Assembly (NCBI GenBank): GCA_024277675.1
Contig: JAJRUS010000122.1
Coordinates: 1-45,914, forward strand
Reading direction: 5' to 3'
Origin: a bacterium
Lineage (GTDB): Bacteria; SZUA-182; SZUA-191; JAJRXT01
DNA: 45,914 nt
Shown here: one piece after another, positions 34,117 to 43,930 of the stretch
Numbering within the stretch: the first letter of the stretch is position 1
Layout: each line of letters opens with the position of its first letter
The notes under the pieces: model-generated
What the model was told of the DNA's origin: nothing
The model's input: only the letters and a program-made list of their open reading frames with translations
Database searches by the model: none
Position numbers and translations under genes: made by a program

Positions 34117-35913
34117 ATGCAAACTAAATACATTCGAAATTTCTCCATAATCGCCCATATTGATCACGGCAAGTCTACTTTAGCTGATCGCTTGCTTGAG
34201 TATACCGGTACGATTACAGCTAAAGAGATGCTGGATCAGGTGCTGGATGATATGGATCTGGAGCGTGAGCGGGGGATTACTATAAAAGCCCGCGCGGTGA
34301 AGTTGAATTACAAGGCCAAAGACGGCCAGGTGTACGAGCTGAACCTGATTGACACCCCGGGGCATGTGGACTTTACCTATGAGGTATCCCGCTCACTGGC
34401 GGCCTGCGAGGGTGCGCTGTTGGTGGTTGATGCGGCGCAGGGGGTGGAGGCACAGACGATGGCCAATTTTTATCTGGCGCTGGAGAATGAGCTGGCTGTT
34501 ATTCCGGTGATAAACAAGATTGATCTGCCAAGCGCTGATCCGGAACGGTTGAAGCATCAGCTTGAGGATGTGTTGGGGCTTGAGAGCGAAGAGATGGTGC
34601 TGACCAGCGCTAAACAGGGTATCGGCACACAAGAGGTGCTGGAAGCGGTGGTTAAGCATGTTCCGCCACCCACCGGGGATGTGGATAAGCCACTCAGGGC
34701 GTTGGTCTTTGATTCGTTTTTTGATAGTTATCAGGGGGTGGTGGTGTATATCAGGCTGATGGACGGCAAGATAAATGCCGGTATGAAAATCAGGCTCATG
34801 TTTAATAACAGGGCTTATGAGGTTTTGCGGGTGGGGATTTTCGCCCCTAAAATGCTGCCGGTGGATGAGTTGTCCGCCGTGGATGTGGGTTATTTTACCG
34901 CCGGCATAAAGAATATTCATGATGTGCAGGTGGGTGATACGGTGACCGGGAATGCCCAGCCAGCCGCTAAACCGCTGGCTGGTTTTAAGAAGGTAAAGCC
35001 GATGGTGTTTGCCGGCTTGTATCCTACCGATTCCGCTTTTTATGAACCGCTAAGGGGGGCCTTGGAAAAACTTTCCCTGAATGATACCTCATTCAGCTAT
35101 GAGCCGGAGAATTCTAATGCTCTGGGTTTTGGTTTTCGTTGCGGATTTCTGGGGCTTTTACATATGGAGATTATCCAGGAACGGCTGGAACGGGAGTTTG
35201 ATCTGTCGCTTATTATTACCGCACCTACGGTAGTGTACCGGATCACCAAAAAGACAGGTGAAGTGCTGCAACTGGACAACCCCACTCATCTGCCGTCTCC
35301 CCAGGAGCTGGAGAAAATTGAGGAGCCCATTGTGGATTCCACTATTATTGTACCGGTTAAGTTTTTTGGCGGAGTGCTGGCGCTGCTGCAGGAGAAAAGG
35401 GGTGAGCAGAAATCATTTGAATATCTGGATGATAAAACGGTGCTTATTAACTACCGGCTGCCGTTAAATGAGATTATAACCGATTTTTATGACAAACTTA
35501 AGTCTACTTCCAAGGGTTATGCCTCGTTTGACTATGATTTGGCGGGTTTTAAGGCGGCTAAGCTGGTTAAACTGGATATGCTGGTTAATAATCAGGATGT
35601 GGATGCGCTGTCTACCATTGTGCATAAGGACAAGGCTTATTATTACGGCCGGAAGCTGGCCGAGCGCTTAAAGGAGATTATCCCCCGGCAGTTGTTTGAG
35701 GTAATTATCCAGTGTGCTATCGGCCATAAAGTGATTGCTCGCGAGACAGTCAGGCCGTTGCGTAAGGATGTGATCGCCAAGTGTTATGGTGGTGATATAA
35801 CCCGTAAGCGCAAGCTGTTGGAGAAGCAGAAACAGGGTAAGCGGCGCATGAAACAACTGGGGAATGTGGAAATACCGCAGGCAGCCTTTATGGCGGTGTT
35901 GAAGATGGACTAA
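34117..35913 (+). CDS. lepA: Elongation factor 4 (LepA) GTPase
   Basis: A ribosome-bound GTPase of the translation-factor family, involved in 30S biogenesis and back-translocation. The 598-residue protein has G1 AHIDHGKST near residue 12, switch [28 protein letters not shown], the EF-G-like domains and the LepA-specific C-terminus ([21 protein letters not shown]), which sets it apart from EF-G and TypA. No ribosome site is evident before the ATG. lepB follows, as in many bacteria. Confidence 0.97.
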   Translation: MQTKYIRNFSIIAHIDHGKSTLADRLLEYTGTITAKEMLDQVLDDMDLERERGITIKARAVKLNYKAKDGQVYELNLIDTPGHVDFTYEVSRSLAACEGALLVVDAAQGVEAQTMANFYLALENELAVIPVINKIDLPSADPERLKHQLEDVLGLESEEMVLTSAKQGIGTQEVLEAVVKHVPPPTGDVDKPLRALVFDSFFDSYQGVVVYIRLMDGKINAGMKIRLMFNNRAYEVLRVGIFAPKMLPVDELSAVDVGYFTAGIKNIHDVQVGDTVTGNAQPAAKPLAGFKKVKPMVFAGLYPTDSAFYEPLRGALEKLSLNDTSFSYEPENSNALGFGFRCGFLGLLHMEIIQERLEREFDLSLIITAPTVVYRITKKTGEVLQLDNPTHLPSPQELEKIEEPIVDSTIIVPVKFFGGVLALLQEKRGEQKSFEYLDDKTVLINYRLPLNEIITDFYDKLKSTSKGYASFDYDLAGFKAAKLVKLDMLVNNQDVDALSTIVHKDKAYYYGRKLAERLKEIIPRQLFEVIIQCAIGHKVIARETVRPLRKDVIAKCYGGDITRKRKLLEKQKQGKRRMKQLGNVEIPQAAFMAVLKMD

Positions 35914-35919
35914 CAGGCA

Positions 35920-35948
35920 AGGCCTGGCAGTCAAGGGCCTGCTTTTTT
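35920..35948 (+). terminator. Probable intrinsic terminator after lepA
   Basis: AGGCCT (35920-35925) pairs with GGGCCT (35935-35940) over six positions including a wobble, and T6 follows (35943-35948). It lies seven bases after the lepA stop and before the lepB start, so it may reduce readthrough into lepB. Confidence 0.5.
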
Positions 35949-35991
35949 GAGGTATAGGAAGCTATATGATCTGCTGCATTTGGGAGATGAA

Positions 35992-36648
35992 ATGAATTAT
36001 AAAAATAAAAAAGAATACAAACCAAAGTCAATAGTCAGGGAATATGTAGAAGTTTTAGTTATAAGTATGGCGCTGTTTTTGTTTATTAGAACCTTTGTGG
36101 TTCAGGCGTTTAAGATTCCCTCAGGCTCAATGCTACCCACCCTGCAGATTGGCGATCATATACTGGTGAGCAAGTTTATCTACTGGTTTACCGAGCCGAA
36201 ACGGGGCGATATAATTGTATTTAAATATCCCAGGGATAAGAAACGGGACTTTATCAAGCGGATGATAGGGGATTCGGGGGAGACTATACTAATAGACGAG
36301 CTGCAGGTGTATATAAATGGAAAGCCGTTGAAGGAAGCTTATGCTTACCACCGTCTGAAAATATCCCGGGGTGAGCACATCTCTCCCCGGGATAACTTCG
36401 GGCCGTTGAAAATACCCGATGATTCGGTATTTATGATGGGGGATAACCGGGAAAGTAGTATGGATAGCCGTTATTGGGGCCCGTTGAAAAAGAAACTCAT
36501 TCTCGGAGAAGCGTTTATCATATATTGGTCGATTAAGCCTTACCAGAATCCCGATCCCACCGCACCCTTTTACATACAAGTGATAAATTACATCGCCAGT
36601 TTCAAGGATCGTATTCGCTGGGAACGGTTTGGCATGATTCTTCGTTGA
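35992..36648 (+). CDS. lepB: Signal peptidase I
   Basis: Removes signal peptides from exported proteins at the periplasmic face of the inner membrane. From ATG 35992 (GGGAG five bases ahead) the protein has 218 residues: a membrane helix at about 17-34, the catalytic serine in IPSGSMLPT (Ser46), the lysine in KRDFIKRMIGDSGE (Lys89) and the late box MGDNRESSMDSRYWGPL. A frame extension to a TTG at 35947 would add 15 residues inside the lepA terminator and is less likely. The last 47 bases overlap the converging AddA gene. Confidence 0.95.
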   Translation: MNYKNKKEYKPKSIVREYVEVLVISMALFLFIRTFVVQAFKIPSGSMLPTLQIGDHILVSKFIYWFTEPKRGDIIVFKYPRDKKRDFIKRMIGDSGETILIDELQVYINGKPLKEAYAYHRLKISRGEHISPRDNFGPLKIPDDSVFMMGDNRESSMDSRYWGPLKKKLILGEAFIIYWSIKPYQNPDPTAPFYIQVINYIASFKDRIRWERFGMILR

Positions 36649-39600
36649 TAATCGACAAGTTACAGAAATCGGTTTGCTGGTAATTGCAATTCTTGCACTG
36701 CTTTTCAGCCGGCGGCAATGGATCGAATTTTTGGGCCATTATGTGGTGACCCAACCGGATTACTTCTGCTTGTAGCTCATCCAGCGTGACCGGGGTAAAG
36801 CGGAATTCTTTTGAGTGCGGGAAGTGACTGAAGAATAATTTAGCGCCGGCTACCGGCTGATTAAGTAGTTGGCCGGCGGCCCAGCAATAGCATTTAAGCT
36901 GGAAAACATAGCCTTCAGTTTCGATCAGTTCGTTTAATTCCGCTACGTCATCCAGCTCATTGGTTTTGTAATCTACTATTATCCATTCATTTTTTTGATA
37001 GTCAAAGTGTAGTTGGTCAATGATTCCTTCAAGATAAAAATCGCCCAGCCTCAGTTTGAATTTAAGCTCCTGATAACTTTGCGGCAAACGGCTCCAATGC
37101 CGGTAGCCCTGGCTATTCAGTATGTTGACCAGGTGTCGTTTTATGTTTTGACTTAAGCTCTGGCGTTGTCCGGTTGATATATCTTCGGGTAATAATTTAT
37201 TGATTCTGCTTTGGATATAAGCGTCCTCAAAAACTCCATCTTCCATAAGGCTATGTACGATGGTGCCCCTGAGAGCGGCTAATTTCGGCGGGGCGCCCTC
37301 TTTGCTAGCAGATTCTCTTCGGGAGCTTTGCCCCCCCCATGCCGGTATTCTTAAGCGGTGACGACCATAAAAACGTCGAGGACAATGTCGGTATTCCAAC
37401 AGACTGCTGGGTGAGAAAACCGGCCGTTCCCGAACCTGCCTGGGGGTAAGCTTATTTATAATATTATCCAACTCAGCGCTTGGGGGCAATTGCTCTAGCT
37501 GAAGGTCGATTTCTTCCAGATTTATGGTCGAAGGTTCATGGTACAGGTCGATCTCTTCGTTGGGATCAAACCAGGTTATGGGAATGTTGACTTGTTTTCC
37601 CTGAAGATTACTGATACTGGCCGACTGGGATTGGCTCAAGGAATCAATTGCTAAAATATCCCTTATCCAATCCTGCCAGCAGCTTGCCCGCAAAGGCGGC
37701 AGAGCCGCTTTGTGTCTTATTTGTCCCACCAGCACCAGTTGATCCTGAGCGCGGGTGGCCGCTACATACAGCAAGCGCCTTCTTTCAGCCAAGTCTTTCT
37801 GCTGTTGTATATTGGCGATTATTTTTCTCATCAAAGTGGCCTGAGGCTTAAATCGGTCGTTGGGGTCGGGAGCCTTGATTCCCAGTTCATAACGGTATAG
37901 CTCTCCATCGCTTAACTTATCTCCCGACAACCCCCCCCCCTGTTTGCCAAAAAATGGATTGCTGAGATCAGGCACGAATACTAGCGGGAACTCCAATCCT
38001 TTTGCTTGATGTATAGTCATCAATTGCACTGCTCCCCCCAGGGCCGGTTCCACTTCTGCCTCTCCTTCTTCACTATCCCGGAGCCGTTCCCCCAGGAAGC
38101 AAACCCATTCCCAGATGCCTCCCCTGCCGCCGGCCTCGAAGTTCCGGGCCAGTTCGATAAATTTTTCCAGGTTAGCTAAGTTCTGTGCTCCCCGGGGACT
38201 TTTGGCCAGGCAGATATAAAATTGACTGTCGTTGAGTATTTTAATGATTAATTCCGAAAGCGGCAGCCGATCCTTCAGAGCTATCCAACCGTAGAGTAAG
38301 TGGAACGCCTGAGGTAAAACTTGAATGTCGGCGGCTATAAATCCCGGCGGCCAATTAGTCGGTGTTCCAGCGCTAAACAGGGAACAGAGCTTGTCCCATA
38401 GACAATTACCAGTTAATGAAGTAAGAGCCAACAGGCCCTCATCGGATAGCCCGATTAAAGGAGAGCGCAATACGCCGGCCAGTGAAATATCCGGTTGAGG
38501 TTGATTTATGAATTTGAGCACATTTACGATATCCATTATCTCCCGGCGCTGATAAAATCCACGTCCTTTAGAAACCAGGAAATCTATCTTTTCCCGTCTC
38601 AGCGCCTCTTCGTATATCTTGATCTTGTTTCGCCGGGCAAGTAGGATAGCGATAGCCGGTTCACCGTTTCCCAGTTTTTCCAGCACCCGGCTATATGCGG
38701 CGGGTTTAGCTTTTAGAATGTGTTTTATCCTCCTGGCGATCAGATGGGCTTCTTTTATATAATCGTCAAGCCGTTCCTCCTGATTAGTTGAATCGGAGCT
38801 TCCTTTTTCCACCAGCATGAGTTCTACCTTTGCCCCGGGAAATTGGCGTTTAGCGGTTTGTGCCTGAGGCTGAGCGTCATATGGCCGGTAGTGCCGCCGC
38901 TGAAAAAGATTCTGGAAAAAGGGATTTAAAAAATCCATGATCCCTTCGGCGGAGCGAAAATTATGTTTTAACACCACCTCTCCGGCAAGCAAGCGATTGC
39001 ATTCGACAGCAGCTAATTGGGCATAATCTGCCGCATACTTATCTGGTAGCTCGAAGGGCAAGCGGTGGGTATTATGCTTTAGATTAGCCTGGCGCAGTTC
39101 TGCCCGGGCCTGGGCGAATACGGTTACATCCGCTCCCCGGAAGGCATATATGGACTGTTTCTCATCCCCCACCATAAACAGTTTGTCTTTCTGCAAACCA
39201 TGATCATCTGCGGCCAGTATTTTTATTATCCGCCATTGCAAGGGATTGGTGTCCTGGAATTCATCCACCATGATATAGCGGAAACGCTGGCGTAGTTCCG
39301 AGCGGATATGAGGGTGTTGCCCGTCCTGAAATAATTTGAGGGTCATTAGTTGTAAATCCTCAAAATCCAGGCCGGCATTATTTTGCTTTTGTTTTTGATA
39401 GGCACAGAGACATTGTTGGGCCAGGCTTGCCAGCGCTGACAGCAGTTCATACCCTTTAGCTTCTAAGGCGGGATTAACTGTATAGTCAAATATTTGGCTC
39501 TCGGCTAATAAATCCCTAAGTCCTTTTAGCGCCTGCTTTAATTCCGGTTGCTTAATCCCCCGCAGGCCAAGCTGTTCATGCAGCCGGGCTAATATTTCAA

Positions 39601-40402
39601 GTCCGGGGTCCGGCGGTAGCTGACTCAATTTTTTTAACTGGGGGTAGATTGATAAAATATTAACCAGCCTTTCAGTTTCGGTGCGGGTTTTATTGTCAGC
39701 TTGCCGTAAGTTAAAAATAGTATCCAGATGTTCCCAAAACAGCGCTGATTTGCACAGATTGCCTATCTGTTCGGTGATTGCCCGGCAGCGGTAAGCATCC
39801 ATACGGGCCATATATTGTGTAAGGCTTAGGGAAGGAAATTCAGCCAGCCATGTTTCGGTCTGGCTGCGGGCTTTGATTATGTCGATAAGCTTTGATACGA
39901 TTGCATCCCGCCGCCACATCAGGTTCAGTTTGGTCAGGGCAACTGAGGCTTGGGGATGGGCGGCCAGCCGGTCTATTTCTCTGTTTACGACCTGGGCCAA
40001 TAAATCCTGTTGTTCAGGGCCGCTTAAGATATAAAAATCCGGGTCAAGTTGAGCCTCCAGCGCATACTCCCGCAGTATGGAGGCGCAGCAGGCATGGAAG
40101 GTCGATATATAATTGGAGTAGAAGTTTTCCTTAAGTTTAAGCCAATATGGCTGGTGTTTGTCTTTTAGGTGAATCTGTTGCTGAATGGCCTGGTAAACCC
40201 GGGACCTTAATTGACCGGCGGCCTTGTCGGTAAAAGTAAGCACCAGGATGCGGGATAGTTCCAACTGGCGCTGCTTTAAGATATGGATTACCCGGCGGGT
40301 TAATACCTCGGTCTTGCCGCTGCCCGCCCCGGCGCAGACGTACAGGTTGCGCTTGAAATCGCAGGCTATTTGTTGTTCTAATGTAAGTTCAGGTGCGGAC
40401 AT
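36602..40402 (-). CDS. addA: AddA-type helicase-nuclease (UvrD/Rep family with RecB nuclease domain)
   Basis: One half of the AddAB complex that unwinds and trims double-strand DNA ends for recombination. The 1266-residue protein has Walker A AGAGSGKT near the start, DEFQDTNPLQW, GDEKQSIYAFRGAD, the late helicase box MTIHQAKGLEFPLVFVP, and a C-terminal nuclease with DYKTN preceded by GIIDQL. It also has HCPRRFYGRH and, at the end, CKNCNYQQTDFC, which together form an iron-sulfur staple not found in Bacillus AddA. I chose the ATG at 40402, four bases after the AddB stop; a GTG at 40447 would overlap AddB and lacks a ribosome site. AddB lies upstream. Confidence 0.92.
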   Translation of the reverse strand: MSAPELTLEQQIACDFKRNLYVCAGAGSGKTEVLTRRVIHILKQRQLELSRILVLTFTDKAAGQLRSRVYQAIQQQIHLKDKHQPYWLKLKENFYSNYISTFHACCASILREYALEAQLDPDFYILSGPEQQDLLAQVVNREIDRLAAHPQASVALTKLNLMWRRDAIVSKLIDIIKARSQTETWLAEFPSLSLTQYMARMDAYRCRAITEQIGNLCKSALFWEHLDTIFNLRQADNKTRTETERLVNILSIYPQLKKLSQLPPDPGLEILARLHEQLGLRGIKQPELKQALKGLRDLLAESQIFDYTVNPALEAKGYELLSALASLAQQCLCAYQKQKQNNAGLDFEDLQLMTLKLFQDGQHPHIRSELRQRFRYIMVDEFQDTNPLQWRIIKILAADDHGLQKDKLFMVGDEKQSIYAFRGADVTVFAQARAELRQANLKHNTHRLPFELPDKYAADYAQLAAVECNRLLAGEVVLKHNFRSAEGIMDFLNPFFQNLFQRRHYRPYDAQPQAQTAKRQFPGAKVELMLVEKGSSDSTNQEERLDDYIKEAHLIARRIKHILKAKPAAYSRVLEKLGNGEPAIAILLARRNKIKIYEEALRREKIDFLVSKGRGFYQRREIMDIVNVLKFINQPQPDISLAGVLRSPLIGLSDEGLLALTSLTGNCLWDKLCSLFSAGTPTNWPPGFIAADIQVLPQAFHLLYGWIALKDRLPLSELIIKILNDSQFYICLAKSPRGAQNLANLEKFIELARNFEAGGRGGIWEWVCFLGERLRDSEEGEAEVEPALGGAVQLMTIHQAKGLEFPLVFVPDLSNPFFGKQGGGLSGDKLSDGELYRYELGIKAPDPNDRFKPQATLMRKIIANIQQQKDLAERRRLLYVAATRAQDQLVLVGQIRHKAALPPLRASCWQDWIRDILAIDSLSQSQSASISNLQGKQVNIPITWFDPNEEIDLYHEPSTINLEEIDLQLEQLPPSAELDNIINKLTPRQVRERPVFSPSSLLEYRHCPRRFYGRHRLRIPAWGGQSSRRESASKEGAPPKLAALRGTIVHSLMEDGVFEDAYIQSRINKLLPEDISTGQRQSLSQNIKRHLVNILNSQGYRHWSRLPQSYQELKFKLRLGDFYLEGIIDQLHFDYQKNEWIIVDYKTNELDDVAELNELIETEGYVFQLKCYCWAAGQLLNQPVAGAKLFFSHFPHSKEFRFTPVTLDELQAEVIRLGHHIMAQKFDPLPPAEKQCKNCNYQQTDFCNLSIINEESCQTVPSEYDP

Positions 40403-40406
40403 ATGC

Positions 40407-43400
40407 TTATATGGTATCCTTAAGCGGCTTATAATGCGCTTGATCACTTAAACCGGGGTACATTTTGGCCAGCCTTAATACATCTACCCGGCAGATGCAG
40501 TCAAAGTCACAGAAACGGCAGGGCAGGGCGGCTTCAGCTCCCAGCGGGGGGTGGAAACGGCCTTGATTTATCAGCTTATGAATATGGAGTAATCGGGATT
40601 TTACCTGGGTCAGTTGTTGGCTTAATTCATGGTCGGACAGCAGACCATAGTTGCGTTGTTTAGATACCAGTACCTTAGCGCCACCCAGCTCATCAGGGCG
40701 GCTGGCCCGAATATCCTGCCGGCCGAAGTAGCCGGTTTTCCTGGCTTCGTGAGTTGATTTAAGCTGATAATAGCCGCCGGCGCCTATTTGACAGCCTTTA
40801 TCTTTCAGGAAATCGGCTATTGCCAGTAAATATACCGGTAATTGAAAACTATACCCCTGGCGGATTAATGAGCCGGCGGGTACCGAGCCGAATTTGTAGT
40901 CATATACTACGAATAGCCTTTCATTCATGGCCAGATCAATCCTGTCCACCCGCCCCTCAAGCTGCATCTCACCCAGGCAGAGCGCCGGGGCGGCGCCTTG
41001 TTTGCCAAAGCGAAATTCCACATAGCGGGGGGTTAAGCGGTCTATTGATAGGGCCTCATGTTCCAGGAAGCTGCGTAATATGCCCGGTGTTTGCCGGTCA
41101 TCCTCCGGGGTTAATCCCGCCAGCAAGCCTTGTTTTTCATTCTCCCAGAAGAGGTTTCTGTATTTGGTACGAAAGCCGCTCAATACTCGTTCAGCGCTCT
41201 GGAGCATCTGCTGTGAGGCTTCCTCCAGATTATCCGGGGTTATTTTGACCTGCCCGGGTGAATGCGCATAATTTTTTATGCGCCGGCGATAGAATTCTTC
41301 TAAAATATTATGTAAAAGGCTGCCCCTGTCCGGTGGTTTAAAATCCGCTATGATTTCTTCAACTGGGTTTAGCTTAAGCACATGTTTAAAAAAGTAGCCC
41401 AGCGGACAACCGGCGTAGTCCTCTAACTGGGTAACGTTGTAGCGGGCGCCGGGGTTTAGTTGCTTTATGTATTCTATGTTGGCGGCTGAATCAAGCAGCC
41501 CCTCGTAGCTTGAGAAAGCGCGGCCTGATTGCCTTAAATTATCTACTTTAAGTATATGCAATAGTTGGAAGTAGCCTTCAGCATCAAGCTGCTTAAGCGC
41601 TTTTAACTTAACCAGTGGAGTCGTGCCTTTATTCAACCCGGCGGCTATATCACCCAGCAGTTCCTGCCGGGTGTAGCAGGTTGGGGCGGTCTCTTCTGGC
41701 TTATGTATATCGGTGGCGGTTATTTGTTGTAGTTCCTCGATGAAGGGTGAGGGCAGCCGGGGCTTTCCCTGAGCGGTGAGGGGATAGCTGAGGCTTATCT
41801 GCCGATTAGTGTTTTTGAACATATAGCTGTATAAATACCGGTCTTCAGTCAATCTGGGCAGTAGCTCAAACATTCTTTTTGAGCCGGCGGCAGGATAGAA
41901 AAGCGCCTGCGGTTCCGGTCTTGGGAATTCATTTTCGCTCAAGCCGCCCCAGAACAGGTATTCGAAATAAAGCCCGCGCAATTCCAGGCTTTCCACCACC
42001 TGTACCCGATCTTCAGTGTGGTCGGTGGTATGGTATTCTTCGCTGCTTAAATAATCTAAGAGCAGGGCATGTAATTCGGCCAGGGGAAGCTCATGGTTTT
42101 CCCGGTTTATTAATTTTAAGCCCGAAGTAAACTGTTGTAATATGGAATTAAGCTTATCCAGCGCCCTGAAATCACGCTTCAGGATAATTTGCTTATCCCG
42201 GTCGGCGTAATTATGAACGTACTTGAGCTGCCCGATAATATTCTTAAGGATACCGAAGCGCTCAATCAGTCCAAGCAGGCCCTCGGCGAATTGTTGGCCG
42301 GTTAAGCTGTCAGGCAGGCCATCAAATTCCGCCCAGGCAGATTTAAAGAGATACAATTGCCGGTATGCTTCAGCCTGTTGGTCTTTATCCAGGCGCAAGC
42401 CATCAATTAAGTTTACCAATGGTGCAAGCCAGTCCCGCTGCCAGTTTGCTCCTCCCTTAAGATTGGCTCGCCTCGCCCACTGCTCTATGAGCGGCATGTT
42501 CAGTTGCCGCTTTCCAACCGGCGGCGAATCAAACAATTGTCGGGCGGTAGCGGGTGCGACATCCAAAGCCCCGATAAAATCAGCCCATTGCGGGGGATTA
42601 ATGTGGCGGCTGTATTCTATCAATTGAGAAGCAAATAAAGCGCACCAGTCTTCACGCCGGTAGCCGTTTAACTTTATAGCCAACAGCCTGAGCGCAGCCC
42701 TGGTTATCGGAGATGCCTGCAGGGGATAGCCCTTGGTAATTTCATAGGCAATGCCGTAGTTGGGGAATATTTCCTGCACCAGCGGAGCGTAAATCTCCAT
42801 TTTGGGAAACACCACATAAATGCCGGCTAAACCGGTAGCAGGGTATTGGCTTATGATTTGCCTGATGTTGCGGGCGATGGCCCTCACTTCTTGCTGACGG
42901 CTAAATGGGCTGCGGATTATTAAATCAGGGGTTGAGCCGGCCATTGACCTGGCTGGTTTAAATAGCCGCTTACTGATAGCCATAAATTCCGGGTTATAGG
43001 ATATGGGGGTTTTTGAAGGCGTAATCGGCTTTAAAGTATGCCCGGCGCTACTCCCCAGTTGTTGCCAGAAATCCAGATAATCGGTAAGTAATTGATGATC
43101 TTCTTCGGTTGGCGGGTGGTTGCTGTCTACCGAGACTACTGTTTGTTCAAATACTTTAATTATAGCTTTGATAAATTTTTGTTCCAGCGGATTAAAGTAA
43201 TAAAAACCATCTATTACCAAGCGCTTAATGTGTGGTAATGCTTGAACGGCTGGGGTTTCCCCTGCCAATAATCCGGTGCTCTCGATTAATATGTCCTGGG
43301 GGTCTGCCAGCGATTTTTCGGCTAAAAACTGCTGGTAATGTTGGAATAGATTTATTAGATCACGATCTTTGGCTTGCAGGTCGGCCGGCGAGCGATATTG

Positions 43401-43826
43401 GCGGATTGACCGGGCTAAGTTTTCCCGGCGGCAGGTTTTGATCTGAGCCATAAACTGAGCTGTTTTTTTCAATAAACCGGGGGTAAGTTCCTGGGGATTA
43501 AAGAATTCCCATCCGCTGCCGGATCGGGTTAATAATGAGCTTAAGATAAGTCTTTGGCTTAATTCACCAATCGGACGCTTATTCCCTCCCAGCCTGGAAT
43601 AAATTTTTTTGGCCAATTCGTTCAGGGTGTATACCGCTGGAATCCAGGCCTTCCCGGCCTGCTTCAGCAGCCGGTCTTCAGTATAAGTTACCTTCCTCCT
43701 GCTGGGTACCAGATATAAGTAGTCCGGGGGCAGGGCCGGCAGGGAAACCTCACCATGCAGAATTCGGTGGATATCGGTCTGTCTTTGAGCTTGGGTTAAG
43801 CCGGTGATTAGGATTATATGAGCCAT
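40407..43826 (-). CDS. addB: AddB-type helicase-nuclease subunit
   Basis: Partner of AddA, 1139 residues. The N-terminus (HIILITGLTQAQRQ, YLYLVPSRRKVTYTEDRLL) matches AddB, with a degenerate P-loop. The C-terminal nuclease shows GRVDRIDLAM and YDYKFGSVPAG, with an iron-sulfur staple formed by the cysteine in EDYAGCPLGYFFKH and the three in CRFCDFDCIC. In known AddB proteins this domain recognises Chi and cuts the 5' strand. The gene begins the addB-addA operon; its ATG at 43826 lacks a clear promoter in the 100-base gap upstream. Confidence 0.9.
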   Translation of the reverse strand: MAHIILITGLTQAQRQTDIHRILHGEVSLPALPPDYLYLVPSRRKVTYTEDRLLKQAGKAWIPAVYTLNELAKKIYSRLGGNKRPIGELSQRLILSSLLTRSGSGWEFFNPQELTPGLLKKTAQFMAQIKTCRRENLARSIRQYRSPADLQAKDRDLINLFQHYQQFLAEKSLADPQDILIESTGLLAGETPAVQALPHIKRLVIDGFYYFNPLEQKFIKAIIKVFEQTVVSVDSNHPPTEEDHQLLTDYLDFWQQLGSSAGHTLKPITPSKTPISYNPEFMAISKRLFKPARSMAGSTPDLIIRSPFSRQQEVRAIARNIRQIISQYPATGLAGIYVVFPKMEIYAPLVQEIFPNYGIAYEITKGYPLQASPITRAALRLLAIKLNGYRREDWCALFASQLIEYSRHINPPQWADFIGALDVAPATARQLFDSPPVGKRQLNMPLIEQWARRANLKGGANWQRDWLAPLVNLIDGLRLDKDQQAEAYRQLYLFKSAWAEFDGLPDSLTGQQFAEGLLGLIERFGILKNIIGQLKYVHNYADRDKQIILKRDFRALDKLNSILQQFTSGLKLINRENHELPLAELHALLLDYLSSEEYHTTDHTEDRVQVVESLELRGLYFEYLFWGGLSENEFPRPEPQALFYPAAGSKRMFELLPRLTEDRYLYSYMFKNTNRQISLSYPLTAQGKPRLPSPFIEELQQITATDIHKPEETAPTCYTRQELLGDIAAGLNKGTTPLVKLKALKQLDAEGYFQLLHILKVDNLRQSGRAFSSYEGLLDSAANIEYIKQLNPGARYNVTQLEDYAGCPLGYFFKHVLKLNPVEEIIADFKPPDRGSLLHNILEEFYRRRIKNYAHSPGQVKITPDNLEEASQQMLQSAERVLSGFRTKYRNLFWENEKQGLLAGLTPEDDRQTPGILRSFLEHEALSIDRLTPRYVEFRFGKQGAAPALCLGEMQLEGRVDRIDLAMNERLFVVYDYKFGSVPAGSLIRQGYSFQLPVYLLAIADFLKDKGCQIGAGGYYQLKSTHEARKTGYFGRQDIRASRPDELGGAKVLVSKQRNYGLLSDHELSQQLTQVKSRLLHIHKLINQGRFHPPLGAEAALPCRFCDFDCICRVDVLRLAKMYPGLSDQAHYKPLKDTI

Positions 43827-43930
43827 AGTGGGTAATCAGCCAGGGGACGTGCCCCCAAAGGGGTCAATGCCTCCTTTTCCAAGGTTCCCTGATAAAGATT
43901 GCTGGCTAATAAGACCTGCGCTGATTGAGG

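Noticed and set aside
35947-35991. Upstream TTG start for lepB
   Set aside because: It lies in the T run of the lepA terminator; the ATG at 35992 has GGGAG at proper spacing and fits the family.
43838-43875. Hairpin GGGGACGTGCCCC after the addB start region
   Set aside because: Short G/C palindrome resembling a fragment of a dispersed repeat; no T run and too short to call as a terminator or element.
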